Part shown: positions 35,818-46,826 of the stretch, piece after piece
Position numbering within the stretch: the stretch's first letter is position 1
Layout of the letters: each line of letters begins with the position of its first letter
Assembly: GCA_963833235.1 (NCBI GenBank)
Contig: CAWHXG010000005.1
Coordinates: forward strand, 138,764-202,763
Reading direction: 5' to 3'
DNA from: CAWHXG01 sp963833235
GTDB taxonomy: Bacteria > Pseudomonadota > Alphaproteobacteria > Rhodobacterales > Rhodobacteraceae
DNA length: 64,000 nucleotides
The notes under the pieces: generated by a model
What the model saw: only the letters and a program-made list of their open reading frames with translations
Databases searched by the model: none
Told to the model about the DNA's origin: nothing
Made by a program: the position numbers and the translations under genes

Positions 35818-36555
35818 ATGGCCGATCCTGCACCAGATACCGCAAGCCCCGAACCCGTCTTCGTGCTGGTCCGCCCGCAGATGGGCGAGAACATCGGGGC
35901 GGCGGCGCGGGCGATGCTGAATTTCGGACTGACCCGGATGCGGGTGGTGGCGCCGCGCGACGGCTGGCCGAACCCGCGCGCGGCGGCCATGGCCAGCGGC
36001 GCCGGGCGGCTCCTTGACGCGGCAGAGCTCTATCCCACCACGGCCGAGGCGGTGGCCGATTGCAGTTTCGTCTATGCCACCACCGCCCGCCCGCGCGGGC
36101 TGGTGAAGGACGTGGTGACGCCCGAGGCCGCGATGGCCGAGGCAAGGGCGCGCGGCGCCGGCGGCCAGCGCGTCGCGGTCCTTTTCGGGCCAGAGCGCGC
36201 GGGGTTGGAGAACGACGACATCGCGCGGGCCAACGCCATCGTCTCGGTGCCGGTGAACCCGGACTTTCCGTCGCTGAACCTTGCGCAATGCGTGCTGCTG
36301 ACGGGCTACGAATGGCGCCGCCAGGGCGAGGTGCCGGCCCTCCCCGACCCCGACCGCGCGACCGCCATCGAGATCGAGAAGCTGGGCGACCAGTACGAGG
36401 CGCGGCTGGAGGAGGCGGGTTTCTTCCATCCCCCCGAGAAGGCGCCCTACATGCGCATGACCCTGCGCAACCTCTGGTCGCGGCTGCCGCTGGCGCCGGT
36501 GGACGTGCAGGTGCTGCACGGGGTCCTGCGGCAGCTCGTGCGCCGGCGGGGCTGA
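35818..36555 (+). CDS. trmJ: RNA 2'-O-methyltransferase, TrmJ family (SpoU)
   Basis: 245 residues. SpoU motif 1 is ENIGAAARAMLNFGLTRMRV, motif 2 is VLFGPERAGLENDDIA and motif 3 is VPVNPDFPSLNLAQCVLL; together they form the knotted SAM site. The C-terminal helical extension (about 165-245) is typical of TrmJ, which methylates the 2'-hydroxyl of base 32 in tRNAs. It is a single gene, divergent from thiE. Confidence 0.9.
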   Translation: MADPAPDTASPEPVFVLVRPQMGENIGAAARAMLNFGLTRMRVVAPRDGWPNPRAAAMASGAGRLLDAAELYPTTAEAVADCSFVYATTARPRGLVKDVVTPEAAMAEARARGAGGQRVAVLFGPERAGLENDDIARANAIVSVPVNPDFPSLNLAQCVLLTGYEWRRQGEVPALPDPDRATAIEIEKLGDQYEARLEEAGFFHPPEKAPYMRMTLRNLWSRLPLAPVDVQVLHGVLRQLVRRRG

Positions 36556-36597
36556 TCGGCGCCGGAACTGGCCGGTGCAGTGGATAGAAGGTCGATG

Positions 36598-36632
36598 CCT
36601 CCGGCGGGGATATTTGGGGAATATCGAAGGGC
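36598..36632. repeat. Dispersed intergenic GGATATTT motif, copy 1
   Basis: In the trmJ-ctaA spacer, GGGGATATTT followed by GGGGAATATCGAAG resembles motifs at 46,59x and 49,88x. The core GGATATTT near a G- or C-run, often followed by ATCGAAG, is the shared part. Function unknown. Confidence 0.45.
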
Positions 36633-36707
36633 AGACGTGCGGGCGCCGCGGCTTGCGGGGCGGGCGGGTGCGGCCTAGGTAGCGGCGCGGGATCGAGGGG
36701 GGCGGAC

Positions 36708-37895
36708 ATGGCGACCAAACGCAAGCTGTTCGAGGAGGTCGGCGCCGGGACGGCGGCGCCCGCAGCGCCGCGCGGCGGGGTGATCGACCGGGGCCGGCAG
36801 GGCGCGCGCGGCGCCATCCGGCTGTGGCTGCTGCTGCTCTTCGTGCTGGTCGTGGCGATGATCCAGATCGGCGGCTTGACGCGCCTGACCGACAGCGGGC
36901 TTGCGATCACCGAATGGGCGCCGGTCACCGGCGCGCTGCCGCCGCTTACGGTGGAAGACTGGACGGCGGAGTTCGAGCGCTACAAGGCGATCCCCGAATA
37001 CCAGTTGCAGAACCGCGGCATGAGCTTGGCGGAATTCAAGACGATCTACTGGTGGGAATGGGGCCACCGGCAGATGGGCCGGGTGATCGGGCTGGTCTGG
37101 GCTGTGGGCTTCGTGGCCTTCCTGGCCTTGCGGAAGGTCCCGCCCGGCTGGACGGGGCGGCTTCTTGGCCTTGGCGCCCTCGGCGGGCTGCAGGGGGCGA
37201 TCGGCTGGTGGATGGTCTCTTCGGGGCTGACCGGCACGGCGCTCGACGTGGCCTCCTACCGGCTCGCGGTGCATCTGGGGCTGGCCTTCGTGATCCTCGG
37301 GCTGATCGCCTGGTACGTCTTCAAGCTGGGGCAAAGCGAGCCTGCGTTGCTGCAGGCCCGCCGCGCCCGCGAGCCGCGGCTCTTCGCCGTCTCCACCGGG
37401 CTGATGCACCTGGCGTTCCTGCAGATCCTGATCGGCGCGCTCGTGGCGGGGATCGATGCCGGGCGCTCCTACGTGGACTGGCCGCTGATGAACGGCGATG
37501 TCTTCCCGCGCGAGGCGTTCGAGCTGCAGCCGCTCTGGCGCAACCTATTCGAGAACCCCGCGCTGGTGCAGTTCGTGCACCGGGTGACGGGCTATGCGCT
37601 GGCGGTCCTCGGGGTCGTGGCGTTCCTGCGGGCCCGCCGCTCGCCTCATGGCGCCACGCGCGGGGCGGCGGGGGTGATGCTGGCGGTGCTGGCCGTACAG
37701 GTCGCCTGGGGGATCTGGACGGTGCTGAACGGCGCGCTTTGGGAATACGCGATATTGCACCAGCTGGGCGCGATCGCGCTGTGGGTGGCCATCCTGCGGC
37801 TGCGGTTCCTGGCGCAGTATCCGCGCGCCACCGGGCTGCGGGAGGCCGGGCGGCCCGGGCGCCCCACGGGGGGTGCCGCCCGGCGGCATGGCTGA
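36708..37895 (+). CDS. ctaA: Heme A synthase
   Basis: 395 residues with eight predicted membrane helices. Family motifs are IQIGGLTRLTDSGLAITEW, the heme-ligand region WWEWGHRQMGRVIGLVW and VHRVTGYALAV near the end, plus LIGALVAGIDAGRSYVDWP. CtaA oxidises the C8 methyl of heme O to make heme A for aa3-type cytochrome oxidase. It is the two-fold-repeat type 2 proteobacterial form. The downstream transporter gene starts within its last eight bases. Confidence 0.94.
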   Translation: MATKRKLFEEVGAGTAAPAAPRGGVIDRGRQGARGAIRLWLLLLFVLVVAMIQIGGLTRLTDSGLAITEWAPVTGALPPLTVEDWTAEFERYKAIPEYQLQNRGMSLAEFKTIYWWEWGHRQMGRVIGLVWAVGFVAFLALRKVPPGWTGRLLGLGALGGLQGAIGWWMVSSGLTGTALDVASYRLAVHLGLAFVILGLIAWYVFKLGQSEPALLQARRAREPRLFAVSTGLMHLAFLQILIGALVAGIDAGRSYVDWPLMNGDVFPREAFELQPLWRNLFENPALVQFVHRVTGYALAVLGVVAFLRARRSPHGATRGAAGVMLAVLAVQVAWGIWTVLNGALWEYAILHQLGAIALWVAILRLRFLAQYPRATGLREAGRPGRPTGGAARRHG

Positions 37896-39054
37896 CGCGG
37901 GCGGCGCCCCCGCTGTAGGGACGCGCACCGGGCTGATCCTTCTGCTCTTCCTCGCGGGGCTTCTGGCGGCGATGCAGTTCGCCAAGGTCTCGCTGACGCT
38001 GGAGGCGACCGCCCGGCTCTATCCCGGCGCGCCGGTGCCGCTGCTGGTCTCGGCGGTCTCGGTGATGGGGCTGGTCTTCGGGGCGATGGCGGGGGCCGTG
38101 GTGGCACGGATCGGGGCGCGCCGCGCGATCCTCTGGGCGGTGGCGTTGAGCGCCGCGGCCTCGTTGGCCGAAGCCGCCCTGCCGCCCTTCGCGGCGATGA
38201 TGGCCCTGCGGCTGGCCGAGGGCGCCGGGCACCTCGGGCTGGTCGTGGCGCTGCCGACGATGATGGCCGCGGCCTCGAGCGATGCCGCGCGGCCGGTCGT
38301 GATGGGCCTCTGGGGCACGTTCTACGGCGTCGGCTTCGCGCTGCTGTCCCTGGCCTTGCCGTGGCTGCTGGGGGTCGGCGGCGTGGCGGCGGTGCATGCC
38401 GCGCACGGGGCCGTGCTTGCGCTGCTCTGGCCGGCGATGTGGCTGGCGCTGCCGCGGCTGGAGCAGCGCAGCGCCGCGATCCCGGGCTTCCGCGCCGTGC
38501 ACGCGGCGATCTACGGCCGGGCCTCGCTGGTGGCCCCGGCCCTCGGGCACGGGCTCTATGCCTCGGTCTTCATCGCGGTCGTCGCGTTCCTGCCGGCGGC
38601 CCTGGGCGCGCTATGGCTCACGCCTCTGCTGCCGCTCGCCAACCTCGCGGGCACCTTCGCCTCGGGCCTCATGGCGCGCCGGGCGGATCCGGGCGCCATC
38701 GTCGTCTGGGGCTTCGCGGCTTCCGCCGGCCTCTTCGCGGCGCTGCCGCTTGCCGGACCGCTGGCGCCGGCCTGTGCATTGCTGGCGATGCTCGCGACCG
38801 GCTTCGTGGTGGGCGCCGGTTTCGCCGCCGTCCCGCACTACAACCCCGCCACCGCCGATCGCTCCCGCGCCAACGGGGCGATGGCGCAGCTCGGCAACGT
38901 CGGCACCTTCAGCGGCACGCCGCTTTTCGCGTTCGCCGTCCTCGCCCTGCCCGGGGCCGGGGTAGGGCTGCTCGCCGCGGCGATCTGCGCCATCGGCGCC
39001 CTGGCCGCCCGCATCGCCTATGCCCGTGCCGCCCGCAACCCGGGCAGGCCGTAA
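37888..39054 (+). CDS. MFS transporter
   Basis: 388 residues, about twelve membrane helices in two halves. RIGARRAILWAVALSAAASL is the loop 2-3 motif of the major facilitator superfamily, and MALRLAEGAGHLGLVVALPT is typical of CynX/YbfB-like exporters. Substrate unknown. The ATG overlaps the ctaA stop by eight bases, so the two are co-translated, although a functional link is not obvious. Confidence 0.82.
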   Translation: MADAGGAPAVGTRTGLILLLFLAGLLAAMQFAKVSLTLEATARLYPGAPVPLLVSAVSVMGLVFGAMAGAVVARIGARRAILWAVALSAAASLAEAALPPFAAMMALRLAEGAGHLGLVVALPTMMAAASSDAARPVVMGLWGTFYGVGFALLSLALPWLLGVGGVAAVHAAHGAVLALLWPAMWLALPRLEQRSAAIPGFRAVHAAIYGRASLVAPALGHGLYASVFIAVVAFLPAALGALWLTPLLPLANLAGTFASGLMARRADPGAIVVWGFAASAGLFAALPLAGPLAPACALLAMLATGFVVGAGFAAVPHYNPATADRSRANGAMAQLGNVGTFSGTPLFAFAVLALPGAGVGLLAAAICAIGALAARIAYARAARNPGRP

Positions 39055-39151
39055 CGTTTCGCGCCCGGCGTTCCCCGTCCGTTCGCCTTTTCGGATTGGA
39101 GAACCGCGCCGCATCGCCTATTCTTGGAAGACCGCCTGCAGGAGTCCGCCC

Positions 39152-42040
<2,889 letters not shown>

Positions 42041-42041
42041 G

Positions 42042-42067
42042 GGCCGGCGGCCGAAGGTTCGCCGGCC
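42042..42067 (+). terminator. Hairpin just after uvrA
   Basis: GGCCGGCG (42,042-42,049) pairs with CGCCGGCC (42,060-42,067) across a ten-base loop, starting two bases after the uvrA stop. There is no T-run, so it may be a weak or Rho-assisted terminator. Confidence 0.4.
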
Positions 42068-42155
42068 GCGATCTGCCTCAGGTCGTGCCCCGCGCGGCTC
42101 GCGGGCGATGCGGCCGGCTTTGAACGGCCGACCGCGCGGGTGCGGCGGCGGCCCT

Positions 42156-42425
42156 CTAGACGGCGGGCGGGCCGTTGCGTCCGTCGTTGATCGTGACCGA
42201 CACGTTGGGCGCGGCGCCTGTGCCGAGGACTGTGACGAGCCCCCAGATCCATGCGCCCAGCATCATCGGGCCGCCGATGACCAGGCCGATCCCGAGGGTG
42301 ATGAAGGTCAGGATGAAACCCAAGCCCCAGATCAGGATCTGGCCGATGCCTTCGGCGGTTCGCCCGATCACGAGCGATCCGCTGCCGGGGATGAATATGT
42401 TCAGGATGATGGCGAAAGCCTTCAT
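42156..42425 (-). CDS. Small two-helix membrane protein
   Basis: 89 residues with two long hydrophobic segments: AFAIILNIFIPGSGSLVIG and the glycine-rich IWGLGFILTFITLGIGLVIG continuing to about residue 65. The proline/glycine turn between helices resembles TM2-domain proteins, but no family is certain. It lies 21 bases downstream of a lipoprotein gene, probably as one unit. Confidence 0.65.
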   Translation of the reverse strand: MKAFAIILNIFIPGSGSLVIGRTAEGIGQILIWGLGFILTFITLGIGLVIGGPMMLGAWIWGLVTVLGTGAAPNVSVTINDGRNGPPAV

Positions 42426-42446
42426 GGCCGTGTTCCTTCTCGAATA

Positions 42447-42734
42447 CTAGTTGAGGCCCGTGCCGGGTTCGGCGCAGGAAACCGAGCCGTAATAGATGCG
42501 GCAATTGTAGAACGTCCCGCGATAGCGGGTCTGGTAGCTCGTCCCCAGCAATCCCTTGTCGATGTTGCTGACGCGGAGCCGCCCCGGGGTCGTTCCGAAA
42601 TAGTCGGCGGTCTTGGAGACGACGGTCTGGTCGGTCTCGCCGGCCGCCATGGATCCGGCGATGATCGGGGCGCAGCCGGGCATCGCCAGGCCGACGAACC
42701 CGAGGACGAGAAACTTTTGAAATAATTTGGTCAT
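42447..42734 (-). CDS. Small lipoprotein of unknown function
   Basis: 95 residues from the ATG at 42,734 with an AAGGAA ribosome binding site. The signal ends in a lipobox (GLAMPGC, Cys at residue 21). The mature part (VSKTADYFGTTPGRLRVSNI, then TRYRGTFYNCRIYYGSVSC) has two Cys that could form a disulfide. Probably outer-membrane anchored and co-transcribed with the small membrane protein. No known domain. Confidence 0.7.
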   Translation of the reverse strand: MTKLFQKFLVLGFVGLAMPGCAPIIAGSMAAGETDQTVVSKTADYFGTTPGRLRVSNIDKGLLGTSYQTRYRGTFYNCRIYYGSVSCAEPGTGLN

Positions 42735-42972
42735 TGAAAATTCCTTGGTGCCTCCTTTCCCTAGCGACTTCTCCGGGCCTGCCAACCGCGCCGGTCCTCA
42801 CCTTGCGGGAAACCGGCGCACAACCCGCATGACCGGCGCCGCCCCGCTCCGGCGGGCTCGCCATCCGGCCTCCCGTCCGGGCCGCGGGCTCTGCTCATCC
42901 GCGGAATTTCTTGACCCTAGGTCATACCAAGCCCCATAAGGCGGGATCGCGGAGCGCCATCCGCCTCGTCCG

Positions 42973-43863
42973 GTGAACCAAATGCTGCCTCGCCTCTCGC
43001 TGGAGATCGCCGGGCGCCGGGAGGCGCGCGGTCTGACGCAGATGGACCTGGCTGAAATGCTGGAGGTCGATGCCGCCTCCGTCCATCGCTGGGAGCGCGG
43101 GCAGGCCCGGCCCCGGCGTCCTGCGGTGATCCGCGCGCTGATGGCCGAACTCGGCTTCTCGCAGGCCGAGCTGGACCGGCTCTACGTCGACTGGATCGGC
43201 GGGCGGATGCTTGAACCCGGGCGCTTCCGGGTCGAGGGATGCGCCTACCTTCAGCGCGTCGGCATGGATGAATACGACCTTCTCGACCGGCTGCTGGAGA
43301 TCGACACGCAGATGATCCCGGGGCTGGCGATGGCCGATTGCGGAGATGCCGAGCAATGGGTGCCGTTGTTCCACGCCCTGCCGGATTGCTGGCGGCTGGT
43401 CACCTGCGATGATCGCGTCGCCGGCTACTGGCAGTACCTGGTGGTCGACGACGCCTGCAGCCGCCTGATCGGGGAGGGGCGGCTGCGCGATTCCCAGTTC
43501 GTGCTGGAGCATCTGGTGAGCCCCCTGCCCATCACCGGGGCGGAAACCTACCACGGCTATCTGGTGGCGATCGGAATGGACCAGGCCTATGCCAATCCCA
43601 CCTCCGAGATGCTCCTGCTGCGCTCGCTGATGACGCATTTCGGCGACCTGGCTCGGCAGGGCGTCTTCTTCGCGACGATCCATACGCGGGCCTTCACCCA
43701 TTTCGGCGCGGACCTCGCGCGACGGCTCGGCTTCGCGCCGGTCCCCGGCTGCGTCGAGGGGCCCGGCCGCCTGTTCCGCATGGAGGGACGCGACATCGCC
43801 CGCAGCCCGGAGATGGCGTTCGGCCCCAAGGTCCATGCCGCCTACCGGGAAAGGTTCGCCTGA
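42973..43863 (+). CDS. XRE-type helix-turn-helix regulator with GNAT-like C-terminal domain
   Basis: 296 residues from a GTG at 42,973. Residues 8-62 form a Cro/CI helix-turn-helix (RREARGLTQMDLAEMLEVDA, then VHRWERGQARPRRP). Residues about 100-290 resemble an acetyltransferase-type sensor: WRLVTCDDRVAGYWQYLVVD, a long hydrophobic core, and FATIHTRAFTHFGADLARRL GFAP, like the last strand-helix of GNAT proteins. Domain identity of the C-terminus is an inference. It could sense a small ligand or acetyl-CoA. It is read away from the lipoprotein pair and may regulate it. Confidence 0.65.
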   Translation: MNQMLPRLSLEIAGRREARGLTQMDLAEMLEVDAASVHRWERGQARPRRPAVIRALMAELGFSQAELDRLYVDWIGGRMLEPGRFRVEGCAYLQRVGMDEYDLLDRLLEIDTQMIPGLAMADCGDAEQWVPLFHALPDCWRLVTCDDRVAGYWQYLVVDDACSRLIGEGRLRDSQFVLEHLVSPLPITGAETYHGYLVAIGMDQAYANPTSEMLLLRSLMTHFGDLARQGVFFATIHTRAFTHFGADLARRLGFAPVPGCVEGPGRLFRMEGRDIARSPEMAFGPKVHAAYRERFA

Positions 43864-44106
43864 CCGGCCCCCGCGCCGGGCGGGGCGGACGGGCACCGCC
43901 CCGAGGCCCGGTCCGGTCCGGTCCGGCCGGCGCCACGCCGGGTGCCCCCCGTCCCCGTCCCTGACAGCCCGCCCGACCGACCCACCGGCCGAACGAGCGG
44001 CGGCCCGGCGTCTCGGGGTCCCGACCCCACATCCGGGGTTGGACGACGCCCCCCGCGGGCGCTAGAGACACGGGCGGGCACTCGGTCTTTGGGATGACGG
44101 TACGGC

Positions 44107-45039
44107 ATGAAGGTGGGTGTGGCACTTGGCATGGGCGGCGCGCGCGGCTGGTGTCATATCGGCGTCTTCCAGGCGCTGGAGCGGCTGGGCGTGGCCCCGA
44201 TGGCCGCCGCCGGCAGCTCCATGGGTTCGGTCATCGGCGCGGCCTGGGCCGGCGGGCGGCTGGAGGCGCTGGAGGCGTTCGCCCGCGACATCAGCCCGCA
44301 ATTCATGCTCTGGTCCATCGACGTCAAGCTGTTCAGCGGCGGCCTGATCGAGGGGCGCGAGATCACCCGCCTGCTCGACAGGCTGGAGCTGCCCAAGAAC
44401 TTCGAGGATCTGGGCCGCGCCTTCGGGGTCGTCGCGACCGACCTGTCGACCGGCACGGAGGTCTGGTTCGACCGGGGGCCGCTGATGCCGGCGGTGCACG
44501 CCTCCTCGGCGATCCCCGGCCTCGTTTGCCCGATCCGCTTCGACGACCGCTGGCTTCTCGACGGGGCGCTGGTGAACCCGGTGCCGGTCTCGGGCGTGCG
44601 GCGCCTCGGCGCCGAGCGGGTCATCGCCGTCAATCCCAACGCCACCTTCGGAAAGCCGCTCTGGCACCCGGAGCGCGTGGCCACCCCGGCGCGGCCGTCG
44701 GACGGGCCGTCATTGCTGGCGGTGCAGCTGCCCGATGCCGTGCGCAACTGGTTCGGCGGCGGCGCGCCCGACCCCGAGCGCCCCGGGCAGCGGGCGCCGA
44801 ACTACTTCGACGTGGTCTCGACCTCGATCGACGTGATGACGGAGGCGATCCTGAAGATGCGGCTTTCGCAGGACCCGCCGGACCTCGTGATCGACGTCGA
44901 CCTGCGCCATATCGGCGTGATGGAGCTGCACCGCGCCGAAGAGGCGATCGCCGCCGGAGTGGCGGCGGTCGAGGCGCAGGCCGACGCGATCCTGGCATTG
45001 GCCGCACCGGGCGGGGGAGAGGTCGCGGCCCTGGCCTGA
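44107..45039 (+). CDS. Patatin-like phospholipase (RssA-like)
   Basis: 310 residues. The N-terminal oxyanion motif is GMGGARGWCHIGVFQAL, the nucleophile motif GSSMGS, and the catalytic Asp is in LLDGALVNPVPV. This is the Ser-Asp dyad of bacterial patatins. No signal peptide is present. The C-terminal 60 residues are an Ala-rich helix. It probably acts on membrane lipids; substrate unknown. Confidence 0.87.
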   Translation: MKVGVALGMGGARGWCHIGVFQALERLGVAPMAAAGSSMGSVIGAAWAGGRLEALEAFARDISPQFMLWSIDVKLFSGGLIEGREITRLLDRLELPKNFEDLGRAFGVVATDLSTGTEVWFDRGPLMPAVHASSAIPGLVCPIRFDDRWLLDGALVNPVPVSGVRRLGAERVIAVNPNATFGKPLWHPERVATPARPSDGPSLLAVQLPDAVRNWFGGGAPDPERPGQRAPNYFDVVSTSIDVMTEAILKMRLSQDPPDLVIDVDLRHIGVMELHRAEEAIAAGVAAVEAQADAILALAAPGGGEVAALA

Positions 45040-45136
45040 GGCGATGGGGCGGAAGGCACCTGCAGGGTGGCATATCCGCCGGACCCGCGACGGCACAGGA
45101 ACCGCGAGGCGGTGCTCCGGCGCGGCGCCCTGTCGA

Positions 45137-46357
45137 TCAATCCGCCAGTTCTGTGGTGATCCGGCTCTCCTGTTCCAGCGTGCGATGCACCGGGCATTTG
45201 TCGGCGATCTCGAGCAGACGGGCGCGCTGGTCGGGGTCGAGCTTGCCTTCGAGGTGCAGGACCCGGTGGAAGAGGTCGACCTTCGCGCTGTCGCCTTCCC
45301 GGCTTCCGGCATCCTGGGCATGCACCCGGTCATGGGTCACGTCGACCGAGACGTGGACCAGCGGCCAGCCCTTGCGGCGGGCATACATCCGCACCGTCAT
45401 CGAGGTGCAGGCGCCGAGGCCCGCGGCGAGGAAGCCGTAGGGCGACATGCCGCGATCGGTGCCGCCATAGGCGCGCGGCTCGTCGGCCAGCGCGTGGTGG
45501 TGCTGGCCCGAGGTCACGTCCTGCAGGAAGCCGTCGGCCGCGGCCTCCGAGACACGCACCACCCCTTCCGGTGCGCCCGGCGGCGGGGCCGGCAGGGCGA
45601 GGGCGAGATCCCGCGCGGCCCAGGCTGCGATGATCCCGGCGGCGTATTCGGCATCCGCCTCGTCCGTCAGCAGGTGGTCCGCTCCGCCCAGGGAGACGAA
45701 GCTCTTGGGGTGCCGCGCGGCGAGGAAGATGCGGCTGGCGTTGTCGATGCCCACCGTCTCGTCGCGCGGGGCATGCAGGATCAGCAGGGGCTTGCCCAGG
45801 GCGGCGATGGCGGGCTCGAGGCGGGCGGCCGCGATGTCTTCGACAAAGCCCTGGCCGATGTGGATCTGCCGCCCGCCGAGGGTCACCGCGGCGCTGCCCT
45901 CTGCCGCGATCTGCGGCAGCGCCTCGGCGAAGTTGTGGGTGACGTGGCCGGGATCGGCGGGCGCGCCGATGGTCGCGACGGCGCGGGCAGAGGGAATTTC
46001 GCCCGCGGCGCGCAGGACGGCGGCGCCGCCCAGCGAATGGCCGATGAGCAGCGCCGGCGCCATGCCGCGCGCGGCCAGCGCCTCGGCGGCGAGGACCAGG
46101 TCGCGGACGTTGCCGGTGAAGCCGGTATTGGCGAACTCGCCCTTGGAATGCCCGAGCCCGGTGAAGTCGAAGCGCAACGTGGCGATGCCGGCGGCCGCCA
46201 GCCGCCCCGCGATCCGGCGCGCCGCCGCGATGTCCTTGCCGCAGGTGAAGCAATGGGCGAAGAGCGCCGTTGCCAGATGCGGCCCGTCGGGGCGATCGAG
46301 CCGGGCGGCCAGTGCGTCGCCGGCATGGCCGGCGAAGGTGAAGCGGTCTGTTGGCAT
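45137..46357 (-). CDS. Bifunctional alpha/beta hydrolase-OsmC family protein
   Basis: 406 residues from the ATG at 46,357. Residues 1-255 are a serine hydrolase with nucleophile motif IGHSLGGAAVLRA and the late Asp/His region HAPRDETVGI and GADHLLTDEAD. Residues about 270-406 are an OsmC/Ohr domain with its two redox cysteines in GACTSMTVRMYARRKGWP and DKCPVHRTLE. OsmC proteins reduce organic hydroperoxides. The fusion is known in proteobacteria, and its joint role is unclear; the hydrolase may free oxidised acyl groups. Confidence 0.88.
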   Translation of the reverse strand: MPTDRFTFAGHAGDALAARLDRPDGPHLATALFAHCFTCGKDIAAARRIAGRLAAAGIATLRFDFTGLGHSKGEFANTGFTGNVRDLVLAAEALAARGMAPALLIGHSLGGAAVLRAAGEIPSARAVATIGAPADPGHVTHNFAEALPQIAAEGSAAVTLGGRQIHIGQGFVEDIAAARLEPAIAALGKPLLILHAPRDETVGIDNASRIFLAARHPKSFVSLGGADHLLTDEADAEYAAGIIAAWAARDLALALPAPPPGAPEGVVRVSEAAADGFLQDVTSGQHHHALADEPRAYGGTDRGMSPYGFLAAGLGACTSMTVRMYARRKGWPLVHVSVDVTHDRVHAQDAGSREGDSAKVDLFHRVLHLEGKLDPDQRARLLEIADKCPVHRTLEQESRITTELAD

Positions 46358-46581
46358 GCGTGGACGTCCTCGCGGCGATGCGGCTGCTCTGCAGGACCAT
46401 GACCCTTGGGCAAGCGACGCGGCAAGCGGACGGGCCCTGGCCTCACGCGAGGGTGTTCGCCGGGCCGGGATCGTGATGCGGGGATAGTCATGAGGACGCC
46501 TGACGGCGACTGGCTCAGTGTCGCCCTGGCGGGCGCGAGGCGGGGGGCTGTCTGCCCCCCGGCGCTCCCCGAGGGGAGCGC

Positions 46582-46679
46582 GCCCCCCCGAGGATATTTC
46601 GAGGCAAAGAGGCAATGCGGATGGCCCGCAAGCGGGCATGTTTCGAGGGCGCGCAGCATCCGAAATATCTTGAGGGGGC
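46582..46679. repeat. Short inverted-repeat element
   Basis: The left end (46,582-46,601) reads as a C-run then GAGGATATTTCG. The right end (46,661-46,679) reads CGAAATATCTTGAGGGGGC, close to the reverse complement of the left. The 98-base unit is bounded by imperfect inverted repeats like a miniature mobile element or a long hairpin. Confidence 0.5.
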
Positions 46680-46692
46680 ACCGGGTGTGCGT

Positions 46693-46804
46693 GTGGCGCG
46701 GGGGCGCGCCGGTTGTGCGTGTGGCGCGGGGGCGTGCCGGTTGTGCGTGCGGCGCGGGGGCGCGCCGGTTGTGCGTGCGGCGCGGGGGCGCGCCGGTGGT
46801 CCAG
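46693..46804. repeat. Four tandem 28-base repeats
   Basis: Units start at 46,693, 46,721, 46,749 and 46,777. Each has GGCGCGGGGGCG(C/T)GCCGG near its start and TTGTGCGTG at its end; the fourth is diverged at its 3' end. As 28 is not a multiple of three, the array is not coding. Each unit contains a small GGCGCG...CGCGCC palindrome. Confidence 0.75.
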
Positions 46805-46826
46805 GGCCGCGCCGGTTGCGCGGCGG

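Larger units (their letters stand above)
46358..46826. other. Intergenic region carrying hairpin, inverted and tandem repeats
   Basis: About 470 bases between the 5' end of the hydrolase-OsmC gene and the 3' end of dddP. It holds a GGGGGGC/GCCCCCC hairpin (about 46,541-46,560), an inverted repeat pair and a 28-base tandem array, but no convincing gene. Confidence 0.6.

Noticed and set aside
46693..46804. CRISPR array
   Set aside because: The 28-base units are directly tandem with no unique spacers, and no cas genes are nearby.
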